From positions 33,850,268-33,914,267 of the forward strand of contig JACSVZ010000009.1 of the NCBI GenBank assembly GCA_014706295.1: DNA of 64,000 nt. Reading direction: 5' to 3'. This DNA comes from Lycocorax pyrrhopterus obiensis. Taxonomy: Eukaryota; Chordata; Aves; Passeriformes; Paradisaeidae. How positions within the stretch are numbered: position 1 is the first letter of the stretch; each line of letters opens with the position of its first letter. The position numbers were made by a program, and so were the translations under genes. Shown here piece after piece: positions 47,886-59,437 of the stretch. The notes beneath the pieces were generated by a model. That model was not told where the DNA came from. It did no database searches and worked only from the letters and a program-made list of their open reading frames with translations.

Positions 47886-50219
47886 TCTGCTTTTACTAAG
47901 TACATAGTTTACTAAATTTATAATTTTGCTTAATTTCATTTAACCTCACTTTGAATAACCATCTCCATGATTCCACTTTTTAGGATTTGATGTCTGGATC
48001 CACAGGGCTCTGAGTCCCTCTACATCAGGTGCATCATTCCAAAGGTGTCATCCCATACTGGCAATTTTGTTACCCTGCAAGTTATCTGGAAAGGTCAGAT
48101 CTCAGTTCCGTGACTCATCTTAGACCTGAGAGCACAATGTTCGTGGTATATTTTATCTTTCAGCACAGCTCTCACTGGAACATCTGAATAACTTACAGGT
48201 TGCACTGTCATTTCATATAAATTCACATACAGAGGAAGTTTAAAACTCAACTGCTAGTCAGAAACATGGCTGGACAAATGCCAATTTTTGTCCAATTTTA
48301 TTCAAAGCATTTACAGCTTACTTGGTTACTTTGATGTAGTGCATTGGGTCAAAATACCCACCAAGCATTTTTTTTTTGTATTTGGGGCATGTATTTAGAA
48401 TTAGCTTAGACAAGGTGCATTACCCTTGAATTATCTGTGTGAGCTAAAGCAAAACAGATGCAGGAAGAATGTGATTATCTTGGTAATGTTTGTGAAACAG
48501 ATGCAGTGGAAAAAAGCACCCTCCTCTGTTACTAATGGTGTTGCCACCAGGTTAATAATCCACTGCACATCCACCACATCCTTACTCAGTCTACTGGCTA
48601 GCCAAGTGAAAAAAATATCACTAGGAAAAGGTCATATCAGAAATATCTATCTAAAATTAGGTTTACCCATTGAAACATGGAACAGAGTCTTCTGGCTCCT
48701 AGAGCATCAAATCCCACAGGTCAGGAAAGAACAAGAATCATCTCTCTGTTCCCTTCACTCTCTTTTTCAATTTATTTTCCCTCAAAACAGCATATTATAA
48801 AAAGCACAAGCACACTATGAGACCAGGCATGATGCAGGCTCCCCTCTGCAATGATTTTACCACAAGTTTGGTGATTGCTGAGCCCAGAGGAGAGAGGAAA
48901 AGGTGTGTGGTTACACACTCTCCTAGGCAGCATCCTGTGCCCAGCTTGGCCCAGTTTTGTGGGTGGCAGGGAGGGGTGGGGGCAGCCAAATCACCTCTGG
49001 TTTGGCAGCCAAGGCTGACCTCGGGAGTCCTTGGGGGGCGATTTGTTTTGCCTGGGGGTGATGAGGTGACAGGCAGGTGCTTTTCAAAGCTGACACACTC
49101 CATACATTTCTTTTTTGTTGTAAAGGGCCTGGAAGAGGCTGGTAGATGCTCTGGTGTTATAACACTCACCTTGCCTTCCTTTTGTCCTGAACTGTGCAAC
49201 CCATAGGAGAAAAATCTCCAAACACCCAGTCTTGCCTCCCTCAGGGACCGGTTTCACTCCTGTGCCAACAGGTTGGGGCCATGGCCTCCCTCCCTGAGCA
49301 GCCGCTCCTTTCATCCTGCCTGCAGGTGCATCTTGCTTAATCCACACATAGGTAAAGCAAAAGACAAAGGTCCTTCATCCCTCTCTGTCACTGGAAATAA
49401 ACAGGAAAGGTGGGGAATCTAGTGCTGCAAGGCACTAAGTCATACCTGTCACAAAGTTATAAGGTGAGATGAACCAGAAATGTTAGGACTTTAACACTCA
49501 GCTCGCAGCAGGCTGGAATATGTGGAAATTTTTCCAGGCATGAGTCCTTCACAGATTTCAAACCCCGGTTAAAAAAAAGAGTCCGTAAAGACGTCTCGCG
49601 TTTGCCTACTAAAGGGAATCGACAAAGGAAAGATAAAAAACTTATATATTTCTATCACCAGCCTCCTAGGGAATAAGTACAGAGCTCTATCTTACTCTTC
49701 AGCACCGCATAAGATACAGAATGCAAAATTTCCTCCTTGAAATATTTTGGCACAAACAACTATTCTGCACTATTTGTTTAGAAATCCAGTGGGGCTTCAC
49801 TGAATAAAAGCTAGCGTCTTCATACTGGTAGTTGAAATAAGAATTAATTTCATGCACAATTGGCAGCGCAGAAGGAACTTCCTTGATTTCCAAAGAGCAA
49901 AAGGTTTTATGAGGCTGCATACGTATTTATGATTATTTAAGGTTCTTGTTATAATGAGGATCCTTTAAGGAGAGGAATTTTGTATTTTAATTTGCATAAA
50001 GACAATAAAAACTCTTTGAGAAGCAATTTCTTTCTGTATAAAAAGTGAGAACATAGCACCTTAGTGGCACAGACATCTGTTACTTAAGCAGATGCCACCA
50101 TGTAAACTCCATCAAGCAGCACAATCCACCAATCAGAAACCACCCAAACTACATCTGCAGCCAAAATTCAGTGGGTGGCTGGGAGCCTCCAAAACAGGTT
50201 GAGAAATGATGGGCTTCTC

Positions 50220-50540
50220 TTCAGCGTCCTCATTACGCGTCCAGTGGCACTTATTTGTTCATCATTAACAAACGCTGCTGCATCACGTGGCGGCTCTTCG
50301 GTACAAAGTTAATCCCCGTGATCTACAATCTGCAGTTCCTGCCCACAAGATTCATCTCCACGGAGCGCCAGCCCTCCGACACGCGGGATAAATAACCACT
50401 TCTTTGTTTCTCATTACGGCTGCGGTTCAGCGTCCTCACGCGGGAGCTGATGTATCAATATCTCTGCGAGAGATTAAATATTGCCTGCTTAAGTGCTACA
50501 TGCAGAGATACAAACTCGCAGGGCCGAATTCAGCAGCCCA
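50220..50540. promoter_or_regulatory. CpG-bearing block with a repeated 13-mer
   Basis: About 300 bp with many CpGs lie inside AT-rich DNA. TTCAGCGTCCTCA occurs exactly at 50220-50232 and again at 50426-50438, each followed closely by ACGCG. CACGCGGGA also occurs twice (50380 and 50437). The layout suggests a regulatory element, but no assay or alignment supports it here. Confidence 0.3.
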
Positions 50541-52628
50541 GCAGCAGCAAAGTCTGGGGCTGATAAGCCCTTTCTGAAGTCAGCTTACACTTTAAATCAG
50601 GAGTTCATGAAAGGCATTAAGAAAAACTATTATATTACTAGAATGGATGGCAGTACAGTTTATATGTTACACCTTGAAGTAAGCAGCAGGATTCTCAATC
50701 ACTTGATAACCTTGAAACTGCTAAGGTATCAAATTGCTATCATGAATATTGTGCAGGAGCAGAAATAACTCAGAAAGCTGCCTTTGTGAATAATAATGTG
50801 GGAAAGAGCAATGTTCTCCTGGGCTAGGCTCACAATAGCACCAACAAGCAAATATACACGAAGGCAAGGCATGTACTTAAACAAGCAGATTTGCATTTGA
50901 CTATATATCAATCAGTTATCAGTGCAGCTGCATCTTACCTGGCCCACAGAGCAAATAAAAAGCCTGCTAGATAACTTTGCCATGCAGGAAAAAGAAACTG
51001 CAAGGGACTCATTTTTATATCTGCACCTGAAACTACTGGGATAAATGCCCTCTACTTTGACGGGCATCACGTATTGAACAAGTATTTTAAACAAATACAC
51101 AGTACAGATCCATCCATGCAGGAATTTAATTTTAAACAACATGTTTTCCTGGTTTGCATGCAAGAGATGTTAACACATCCTGAGCCCTGATTCTGGTTTC
51201 ATGCACTCTGGATGAAAATGCTGAGATTTCCTGCATAAGAGAAAGCTGAGCCAGCCCTCCAGGCTCCCATGTTTATGCCCTGAATCAGTGGAGTTTATAC
51301 CAAACTCCGTTTTTGTTCTGAAGTACAGCACGGGTTTAGTCTTGTGGCATTTTCAGGTGCCACAGCCTACTGAGATCATCTGACAGCCATGTGAAAACTC
51401 AATGTCTGGAGTGATTCATCATTGTGTCAGATTGTCCTGCACTTTGTCACAATGACTGACAATAGGGGAAACTTGGAAATAATACAAAGATTCAGTGCTG
51501 GCTGATAATGCCTGCATTGTGATTAGAGCAGGCGGTGAGCACGTGAGGAGAATGCTAATTTTGTCCCCCACCCCCAATTTCATGCTGCTTGTGCTTTCAA
51601 CAGCTGGGTGTTTGCACTTGCTTTCTTAATCTTCGCTCCTGTGGCATTTTTAAGTGCAGAGCCTTTTTTTTCCCAGCATGTTAAAGAGCCACATAATTAC
51701 AAATGCAAAAAAAGAGGTAATATAGTGCAAAAGGGTAAGTTCTGCCAGTACCACCAGGCACTGCTTGGGCCGGAGCATCTCTGGTGGATGTGCCCTTCCC
51801 TCCCAAATCCCAACCTTACCGTGATACCAGCATCTTAAAGAATGGTAAAAACATGTGAAGCAACACTTGCAGGAATGCTATAAAACCCAGCGAGCATGGG
51901 CGAATTTGCATGTGGAGTGGGATCTTGCGGCAGAGTCTTATAAAAAATAATTACAGAAAAATAGTTCCTTTATTTTGCATGGACTCACAATAAAGGTTTA
52001 AGATAATTGATGACTCGATGGGGTATTCACACCTGAACAGCCAGGAAAAGTGGTTGCAGCAAGTTACATGTTCTAAAGCTCTTCAGGTTTTATCAGTGTT
52101 CACAGCAACAGCATCAGAGACCACGGACTTGCTGTGTAATTAATTGGGAGAAAAGAAAGGCCTTTCCTGTGGGCTCCAGCTGCCCAGGTTGTTTTGTTGG
52201 GTAAAGAACAGGGGGAAAAACCAAACAGCAGCAAGAACGCCCAAAACAACCACTGCTGTGTCTGCCACAGTAATGAAGGCAGAAGAATTTCTCCCATTTC
52301 TGAAAATATAAAAGGAACAAGTGGCTCTGGTTTGTGTTCCCTGTCCAGCAAGGGGACAGTGGCCTGGCTCCAGGGTGTGAAGGATGGGACAATCTGCCCC
52401 AGAGGATTTTCCCTGCAGACACTGGTGTGGCATGTGCTGTATCACCGGACAGGTGATTTTTAGAAATGGAGGAGTCCAAATTTCTCTGAAGAATCTCACT
52501 TGCTTACAAACTCAGAGGGTGTCTATAATTTCAGAGCTCATTCTCACAAGCAACCCACTTAATTAGATGCTTGCTATTGTGCTTTAGAAGCTGGGCCCTT
52601 GCAAGTAAAAGAAAAAGAAATTTCTGAC

Positions 52629-52647
52629 AGAAGAAGAAGAAGAAGAA
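52629..52647. repeat. (AGA)n microsatellite
   Basis: Six consecutive AGA units. Confidence 0.9.
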
Positions 52648-55600
52648 TGATCCAGTTATCTAATTGGCACTAGCAGTGTATTTTTCTTTAAGCAAATGCC
52701 AAGTTTAAAAGGAGTCAGAGGAAAAAACGGGCAAACCTCCTGCAGCCTTGGTACTCTGCTGTGAGCCACTGGCTCTTCATGTGAAGAGCTGCACAGTGCC
52801 AAAAGTGGTTCAACACATCGGAGAGGAGCCGGGGTCTGACTCTGGCCTTGCTTTTGCTGATATAAGGCTGAAAAAACCACAGCCCAAGGCAGAGTCACTG
52901 TGAACTGGCACTGATGCACCTGAAGGAAAATGAGACCAAATTAAAGCAACCAGTGGGAAGTTCTCTAATTTCCAGTGAGCACAGCTTGGTGTGGGTTGGG
53001 TTTGAGTGAGTTGGGAGCTGAGCTGACTGAGGTTGGTTACACTGGAGCCCAAAATGCATTTTACCGCGATCACTGAGCATCTTGTCCCTAACAAATGTGG
53101 GCATACAGCTTGAAAGTGCTTAATGAATTGGTACATTAATTTAGGCTCAATGACACACTTCCATCCCTAGCTGTGAAACTGCTTGCTGAACACAGCTCTG
53201 TGCTTTATCTAATTTCAGGGTGCTGAGTGAGGATGCAAGAACAGGGTAGATGCTAAAATACATCTACGCAATAAATGATCCATAGATTAGAAAGATGTCA
53301 GAAGTTATCTGTTAAATAGAGGTCCACAAACATTGCAAGCTGAGGGAAAGAATGATTTTATTGATGCTGAAAAATCTCATCATTGACTTTATTTTCTTTA
53401 AAATGAGCAGTAAAAAGCCAGACATATTTTTTCACTCTGTTGCTTTGGTGAGATGAGTTTGAACCATTAGCTTAAGGTCTCTGGACCTTTAACTTGTGAC
53501 AATGGTGATGGAAGATGCAAGTTTCCTAAAATGTTTTAACAACCAGAACAGTGTTGGTCCATGTAGATATTAAAGATATAGTCAGTGAAAGCAATACAAA
53601 TCCACCATGAGATTACAATCTAAACATCTGGGAAACAATTGGTATGTTCAATCATTCAGGTGAAATCATGGCTGGCCTTTGGACTTCCCATCACATTTTT
53701 TTCCCCCAGTTGTTTCTTTCTTATAATTAACATCTAGTATCGAGTATAAGATTTTTTATTTTTATTTTACACAAAAACCACTCTTCCGTGTGGGTTGCAA
53801 TTATCTTTGCAATATTTTAAAATTAAGAAAACAGCAAAAAATAAAGAGCAGCTTCATTTTTAATGCTTCGGTTTAATTAAAAAATTGTTTAAGTAATTTA
53901 AAAATGTAGGCATTAAAATACCAATTAAGCTTAAGGCAATTTTTCCTATTAATTTTGATGACATCAGTACAGGGGTGTCACATAAAGGTGACCCCTTAGA
54001 GACAGGTTATTTTGAATTTAACATTTGATTATTCTAGTGCTGAGAGAAAAATAATTAATTTATGAAGAAACTACACCTAGCTGGCCAAGCCCAACAGGCT
54101 GAACTTTGAAAACCACGTCACATTTCTCACAACCAGTAACTTAGCAAACGTAGACTCCTTTCAAGGTTTTAATTACAAAATTTTATTTCTCAGATGTCCA
54201 TTTTGGGGGCAAAGTTATTGAAAAGTTAACATATTTAAGCGTAGTTTTAACTGTGCAGTGTGAACAGAACTGGAATTTATAGTTTGAGATAAAGGCTATT
54301 CTAAAGTGCAGTAATTATTTCTAAAACCGTTTATTGTTCTAATTCTGTGTTGGTGGTTAAATGATAAAATTCATTTATTACCTGAACTCTAACGCAGGAA
54401 TAGAGCAAGTTTTCACGGGGGCAGTAACACTAAAGAAAGCAAAAATTTCTAGACATGATTTGAGTATTTACAATTAAAATTTTGTGTGTAACTGGACGCC
54501 CTAAAAAGCTCAGAATAGATGACCTTGCAGAAACAGTTACTGGGACTATCCTTATGGGCCCAGAGAAACTAATTCTTTAAGCCAGCCTGGTTATGATGGA
54601 TTAAAGTTAAATTGATCTCATTCCATTTGAGACCTTAAATTGGTTAAAGAGGCTGAAATATGCTTTATTTCAGGGAAGTCGTACTGGTCTGGACGAGGAA
54701 CAGAATTTATGCTGACGTTCGAGCCAAGTGCAAATACCACCATCACTTCTTCATTACCACGTTAACTGGTGTGATCTGTTCTGCTCAGCAGGACTTGAGC
54801 AAAATGTCAGGTTCCTAAATGAAGAAGCTCCTGGTTCTCCGTGAGAAACCGGCTGATTGGTTAAAAGTACTTCAACCTTTATTTAATTCATGCCTTATAA
54901 GAGCTCCTTGGCAGGAGCTCTCGGGATCTGATCTTATGTCACACTTACTGAAACTCATTTAATTATTGCAGCTAAGGAGGGCAGGGAGATGGTTATCTCA
55001 CCAGGAAAATCTAATCCTCTTCTTTATCAGCTTTAAACCCCAGCCGGGGGGAAGCTGGTTTGGATTCCCGTGCTTCCCTCAGCCCTACCCCCTGGTGTGT
55101 TTGTCTGTGCATGACCCCTCCTTTGGGTGCTTTTTTTACAGGGGTGATTTCTACCAGAGATTTAGAAGGGTTTTGCAAGCAGATGTCCACAGACTCCCTG
55201 AACACAGACCCTGTCCTGGAAATCTCTAAGCTGCTGCTCCTTGCCATGCTTAAGTCGGCAACAAAGTCATTAAGGGTGGGATTGCAAATATCCCCAGTGG
55301 TGGTTTCGGTTGCCAGATGAAATGAATGGGGTAATTTGGATACTCTGCAACCCCAGGCAGCCACTGCCAAACCAGGGATCCACTGTGCCTTCACACTGCC
55401 ACGGTGCTGCAAAGGGGCTGCAGCCCCAGTGCCTCTGGAGCACGGGTTAATACCGAATTTTAATAAAGACCAAACTCCTGCCATAGATTTCTAAGTGCTT
55501 TTCATGGGTCCTTGCTAAAAAACTTTTATGGTTTGTTCTAAAGAGTGGGAAAAGGCAAAACCACACATACTCTGCCCTTATGAGCAAAACATGAAATGGT

Positions 55601-56999
55601 TTTGGTGGAAAGCACGTGCAGAATAAGGGATTCTGCCTAAGGCTAAAGGCAGAGAATCAGTGGCTTTTATAGCTTTGAAAATTGGCATTATGACCATCAT
55701 TAAATTAAAGTATCTCTCCTCATGGGGGACTTTTATTTCATCAGGGCTCGAACATCTCTTAGCACAATTAGTCACCCCCAAAGTGCTGTCATCATAAAAC
55801 TCAGCATTTTGAATTGTAACTCAAGAAAATTGGAAAAGACCAAACCATTTTGAGCGAGAATGTTCCATAGTGGTGAGTCTTAGACCAGGATGGTTAGATT
55901 TATGATAAATTCTTATCTCCGTGAGTCTCTTTTTACAAATTGCAACCTGAGCAACACACAAAATAAATGGTATAAATGTTTCCTTTGAAAACTTTTGTGT
56001 ACTTCATGATTACACAGCTTATGAAGTTTAGAAGCCTTGGGCAAGCCAGCGAATGTGTAAGAGGAAGGCTTAAGAATTGTTTGTATGCTTGATTCGTTTT
56101 ACAGTGCATTTGGTCTTTAGTTTTGATTGGATTGTCTTACTGAAACATGAAGGGCATTTAGAAAGTAAGGAAGTGAATAGGATACATTTGCAACTATATG
56201 CCCAAAAGCGAGATCTTAATGTCAGAAGTAAATTATAACAACTTAGGTTACTGATGACATACATTATAATTCAAAGCTTGGCAAACCACATCAAGGTTGT
56301 TGTTACCATGATCTGACACGAATATCTTTAAAGTCTTGTGTTTTGCAGAATTTATTTATGCTAGGAACTTCATAAATAAAAAAGCAAGTATTACCAAAGG
56401 TAAACCTATCCTTTCTAAATGCTTCTGAATCTTTCTAAAAATTAAAACATTAAGCCAATAATTGTCAGAATAAGATGGTTCCAGTGGGTAAGACAGGTTT
56501 CAGCCATCATCTTTTATACTGGCGTTTTTGGGTGACCTTGAAGTGTTTTCTAGGGATGGATCTATAAAGGACATAAGTGGTCAGGTCTAAACTTGTTGCC
56601 TATAGATGAGGGTATTCCAGGCTTGCAAACCCTTCTGCAGGTGGTGTGGGATGTGCAAATGGGGCAAGTTTTGCTTGTGAACAGCAGAGAAGCACATGAG
56701 ACTTCGTGTTCGCCTGGCACGTGGCAGCTCTCTCTGTGTGTAACCTGGAGGATTTTCTGTCTCAGCATCCCAGGCCCCTTATCCATGCAAAGCCAGCTGT
56801 AGTGCTGAGGCCAGAGGTGTTCTAGCTCCCTGCTCTGCCTCTGGCAGCAGCCCTGGCACTGGGCAGCAGCAGAGCAGTTCTGTCTGTGCAGCTCATTGCA
56901 CTGGTAGGAACATCCATCCCCTCCCCTGAACACGGCTGCAGCTTCCACCAACCCGTGACTCCTGCACTTCCCGTGCAAAGGACAAATTCTCCATATTCC

Positions 57000-57310
57000 C
57001 TACTCCTTAACAGATTTCTCTTCCATGCAGTTGTCAGGTCTTCCCCAAACTCTCTTAAACCTTCAACATCCACAGCCTCTTCTGGCAAGGAGCTCCAAAT
57101 TTAAATCACGGGTTTGGTGGTAGGAAAAATTAAATCTCCTTTAGTTTGTTTTAAATCTGCCCTTGTTTTGGAAAGGGGATTGGAAAGTCTCTGCTCACCC
57201 TCTCACTGCCAGTGGTGATTTTACAGATTTTTGTCATATCCCCATCACACATTTTGCAAGCTGAATAGCTCCAGCTTGCCTGCTTTGTGAAGGAAAGCCT
57301 TTCCAGAAGC
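57000..57310 (-). mobile_element. Ancient CR1-type LINE fragment (not the young avian CR1 tail)
   Basis: The + strand reads as the reverse complement of an old CR1/L3-like 3' region: 'cttaaaccttcaacatccac', 'gttttaaatctgcccttg', 'gattttacagatttttgtca' with 'tatccccatcacaca', and 'gcaagctgaatagctccag'. These blocks are in the right order. It differs from the tails at 26445, 30321, 47712 and 59291, so it stems from an older subfamily. Confidence 0.7.
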
Positions 57311-59290
57311 TTAATTCATTCGGATCACAGGTACCTGGTTCAACGCCTGATCTCTCCAGTGGGATTAAACCACAAATCTCCTATTTCATGGTGACTTGAC
57401 ACCAAGTTTGTCTCCTGGGTGAAGTGAAACTCTTGCCCTGGTTCAGGTTTTATATAAACAGGAGAAGGGAGAGAAAGCACGAACTGACAGCAGCCACTTT
57501 CTGCAGGCTCCTGTTGGGGCACTTAGGGGAACGACGGACTTGTGTTTCAGTCCCCGTTCTGCTGAAAACTTCACCATGTTGTGCTGATTGCTCAGAGCTC
57601 AGGCACCTTTTTGCTCCAGTGAATGAGAGTCTGGTTTAACTGCAGGGTGAATGATGACGAGGAGCAAGGTGATTGCTCCCAATTTACTCTGGTGGAAATG
57701 GCTACCACTTTAGAATCAGGCCCACTGAAAACCCAAAAATAAAAATATTCACAACCCTTAAATATAATAAGCCTGATTTGTCTTCATTTCAGCTGCAATC
57801 AGCGAGAGACATCCGTGCTGGAGTAAGCCTGAATGAAACATGAGATGGCATATTTAGGTTAACAATGGCTGAATTACTCTGGGCTTAGATTCTGGTGCAG
57901 GGTTTTAGTAGAAAAGGATCCACATCATCACTGTGTCCAGACACTGGAACTGCAATCTCCTGGCACGAGAGCCACAACATTGTCACACCAGTCCCCAGCA
58001 GACAGGGGTTGTGCTGGGGCTGGACAGAGCTCCAGGGCTGTAGCTGGTTTGAATCTGCCTGGTTCTGAGCATTCCATGATTCCAGAAGTTTTCACTAAGC
58101 CCAGATTTAGACCTAGTCTATTAACGAAACCCCACGGGGTATTTGTTTATTCTTGAAGTGTACACATACAGAACTAGGTCTATTCTCTCAGCAGAGCACA
58201 AGAGATTTTTGTTTCAGCATGCACACAATATTACCATTTGTTTTCTATAAATCCTAAGTATCCCTGAGGACAGTCCACCAAAAGTAAATAAAACATAGTA
58301 AATTAAAAATGCCTTAAACCCACACTATTTAGCTTTAAAAATACTGTAATTTTTGTTTGGTATTGTTCGCTAATGATGTTGTCTGTAGCATTCTGCTTCC
58401 ACTCTGGTTTGTACAGACAGAATTTTGTGTGTGTGTGTGTGTGTTTTTGTAGCTTGTTCACAGCATATGCACAGTAACTGCACTGTGCTCTGGTGGTCTG
58501 AATGAGAAATTAAAAGGGAGCTGTCACACAGAAAATTAAAAAGTGGAAAGAGCTACAAAAAATCTATTCAGTTCATGCTACTTATAACCCCCTGAAAAGA
58601 AACTCGTGACAATGTCTGAGAAAACTTACAACAGATCTGAGTATACCCATCATGCCAGCATGATTTGCTGTGCTATTTATGTGTGCCTCAACTTCTTGAA
58701 GTAAAGCCTGGGCACGGTGTTTCAAGGCACCAAGCTCTTAGTGACTAATGCAAAATGTCGTCATCAGGCACTAAATGCTTCTTCTGTTTGTTTGTTTTTA
58801 TTTCTATTTTCGTACAGCTTCCTTTGTTAAGGTAGTGGCAATGCATCAGTCCTGTGCTCCTTGGACCAAGATCTGGTAATCTTCAATCTGAAGCCTCAGG
58901 GTGCAGTTTTGACTCTGAGGATACCAAGATGAAGCACATCCAGCACTGGCATTTTCCTCAGAATCCTAGACATCTCTGACACCATCACATGAGGAAGAAA
59001 CATTCAGTTCCCAAGCTGCTTTACAAGAACATTTCATTCTTAGGATGGGAACGTCTTAAGCAATGCCAATTTGAAATAGAGAAACCACAGAAGCCAGTGG
59101 GTTTGACAGTGAATGAAACTGGTGTGAGATCAGGGTTTGGCCAGCTGGGATATGTCAACATTTATGCAAGAACACCTGACTGTTCAAGAGAGAATTCCAG
59201 TTCAGCCTGGATTGGAGTCTGAGAACCCCCTGGAGCCTCGTCATTTTTATTTCTGCAAGAGTTTGCCATCAATAAATCAGTAGTACAGAT
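57311..59290. other. Intergenic DNA, no coding gene found
   Basis: No exon was recognised. It contains a (TG)n microsatellite at 58426-58444. Confidence 0.6.
58426..58444. repeat. (TG)n microsatellite
   Basis: Nine uninterrupted TG units. Confidence 0.9.
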
Positions 59291-59437
59291 ATCACAGAAT
59301 CCCAGGATGGTTTGCGTTAGGAAGGGTCTTAAAATCAACTCGTTCCAACCCCCCCATCCTGGGCAGGGAACCTTCCACTAGACCAGGTTGCTCAGGGCCC
59401 CATCCAACCTGGCCTTGAACATTTCCAGGGATATATT
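59291..59437 (-). mobile_element. CR1 LINE 3' end fragment
   Basis: The + strand is the reverse complement of the CR1 tail: 'atcacagaatcccaggatgg', 'aggaagggtcttaaaatcaa', 'gaaccttccactagaccagg' and 'gctcagggccccatccaacc'. About 147 bp, moderately diverged. Confidence 0.92.

Larger units (their letters stand above)
47890..56990. other. Intergenic DNA, no coding gene found
   Basis: No exon was recognised in about 9 kb. Noted here are a CpG-bearing block at 50220-50540, an (AGA)n at 52629-52647, a very AT-rich stretch at 53700-54500, and a perfect 7-bp inverted repeat (GAGCTCC/GGAGCTC) at 54901-54920. Confidence 0.6.

Noticed and set aside
55011..55484. 157-codon - strand frame
   Set aside because: It overlaps + strand frames of similar length in GC-richer DNA. 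There is no recognised domain, and it does not match THSD7B, SPOPL or NXPH2 as I remember them.
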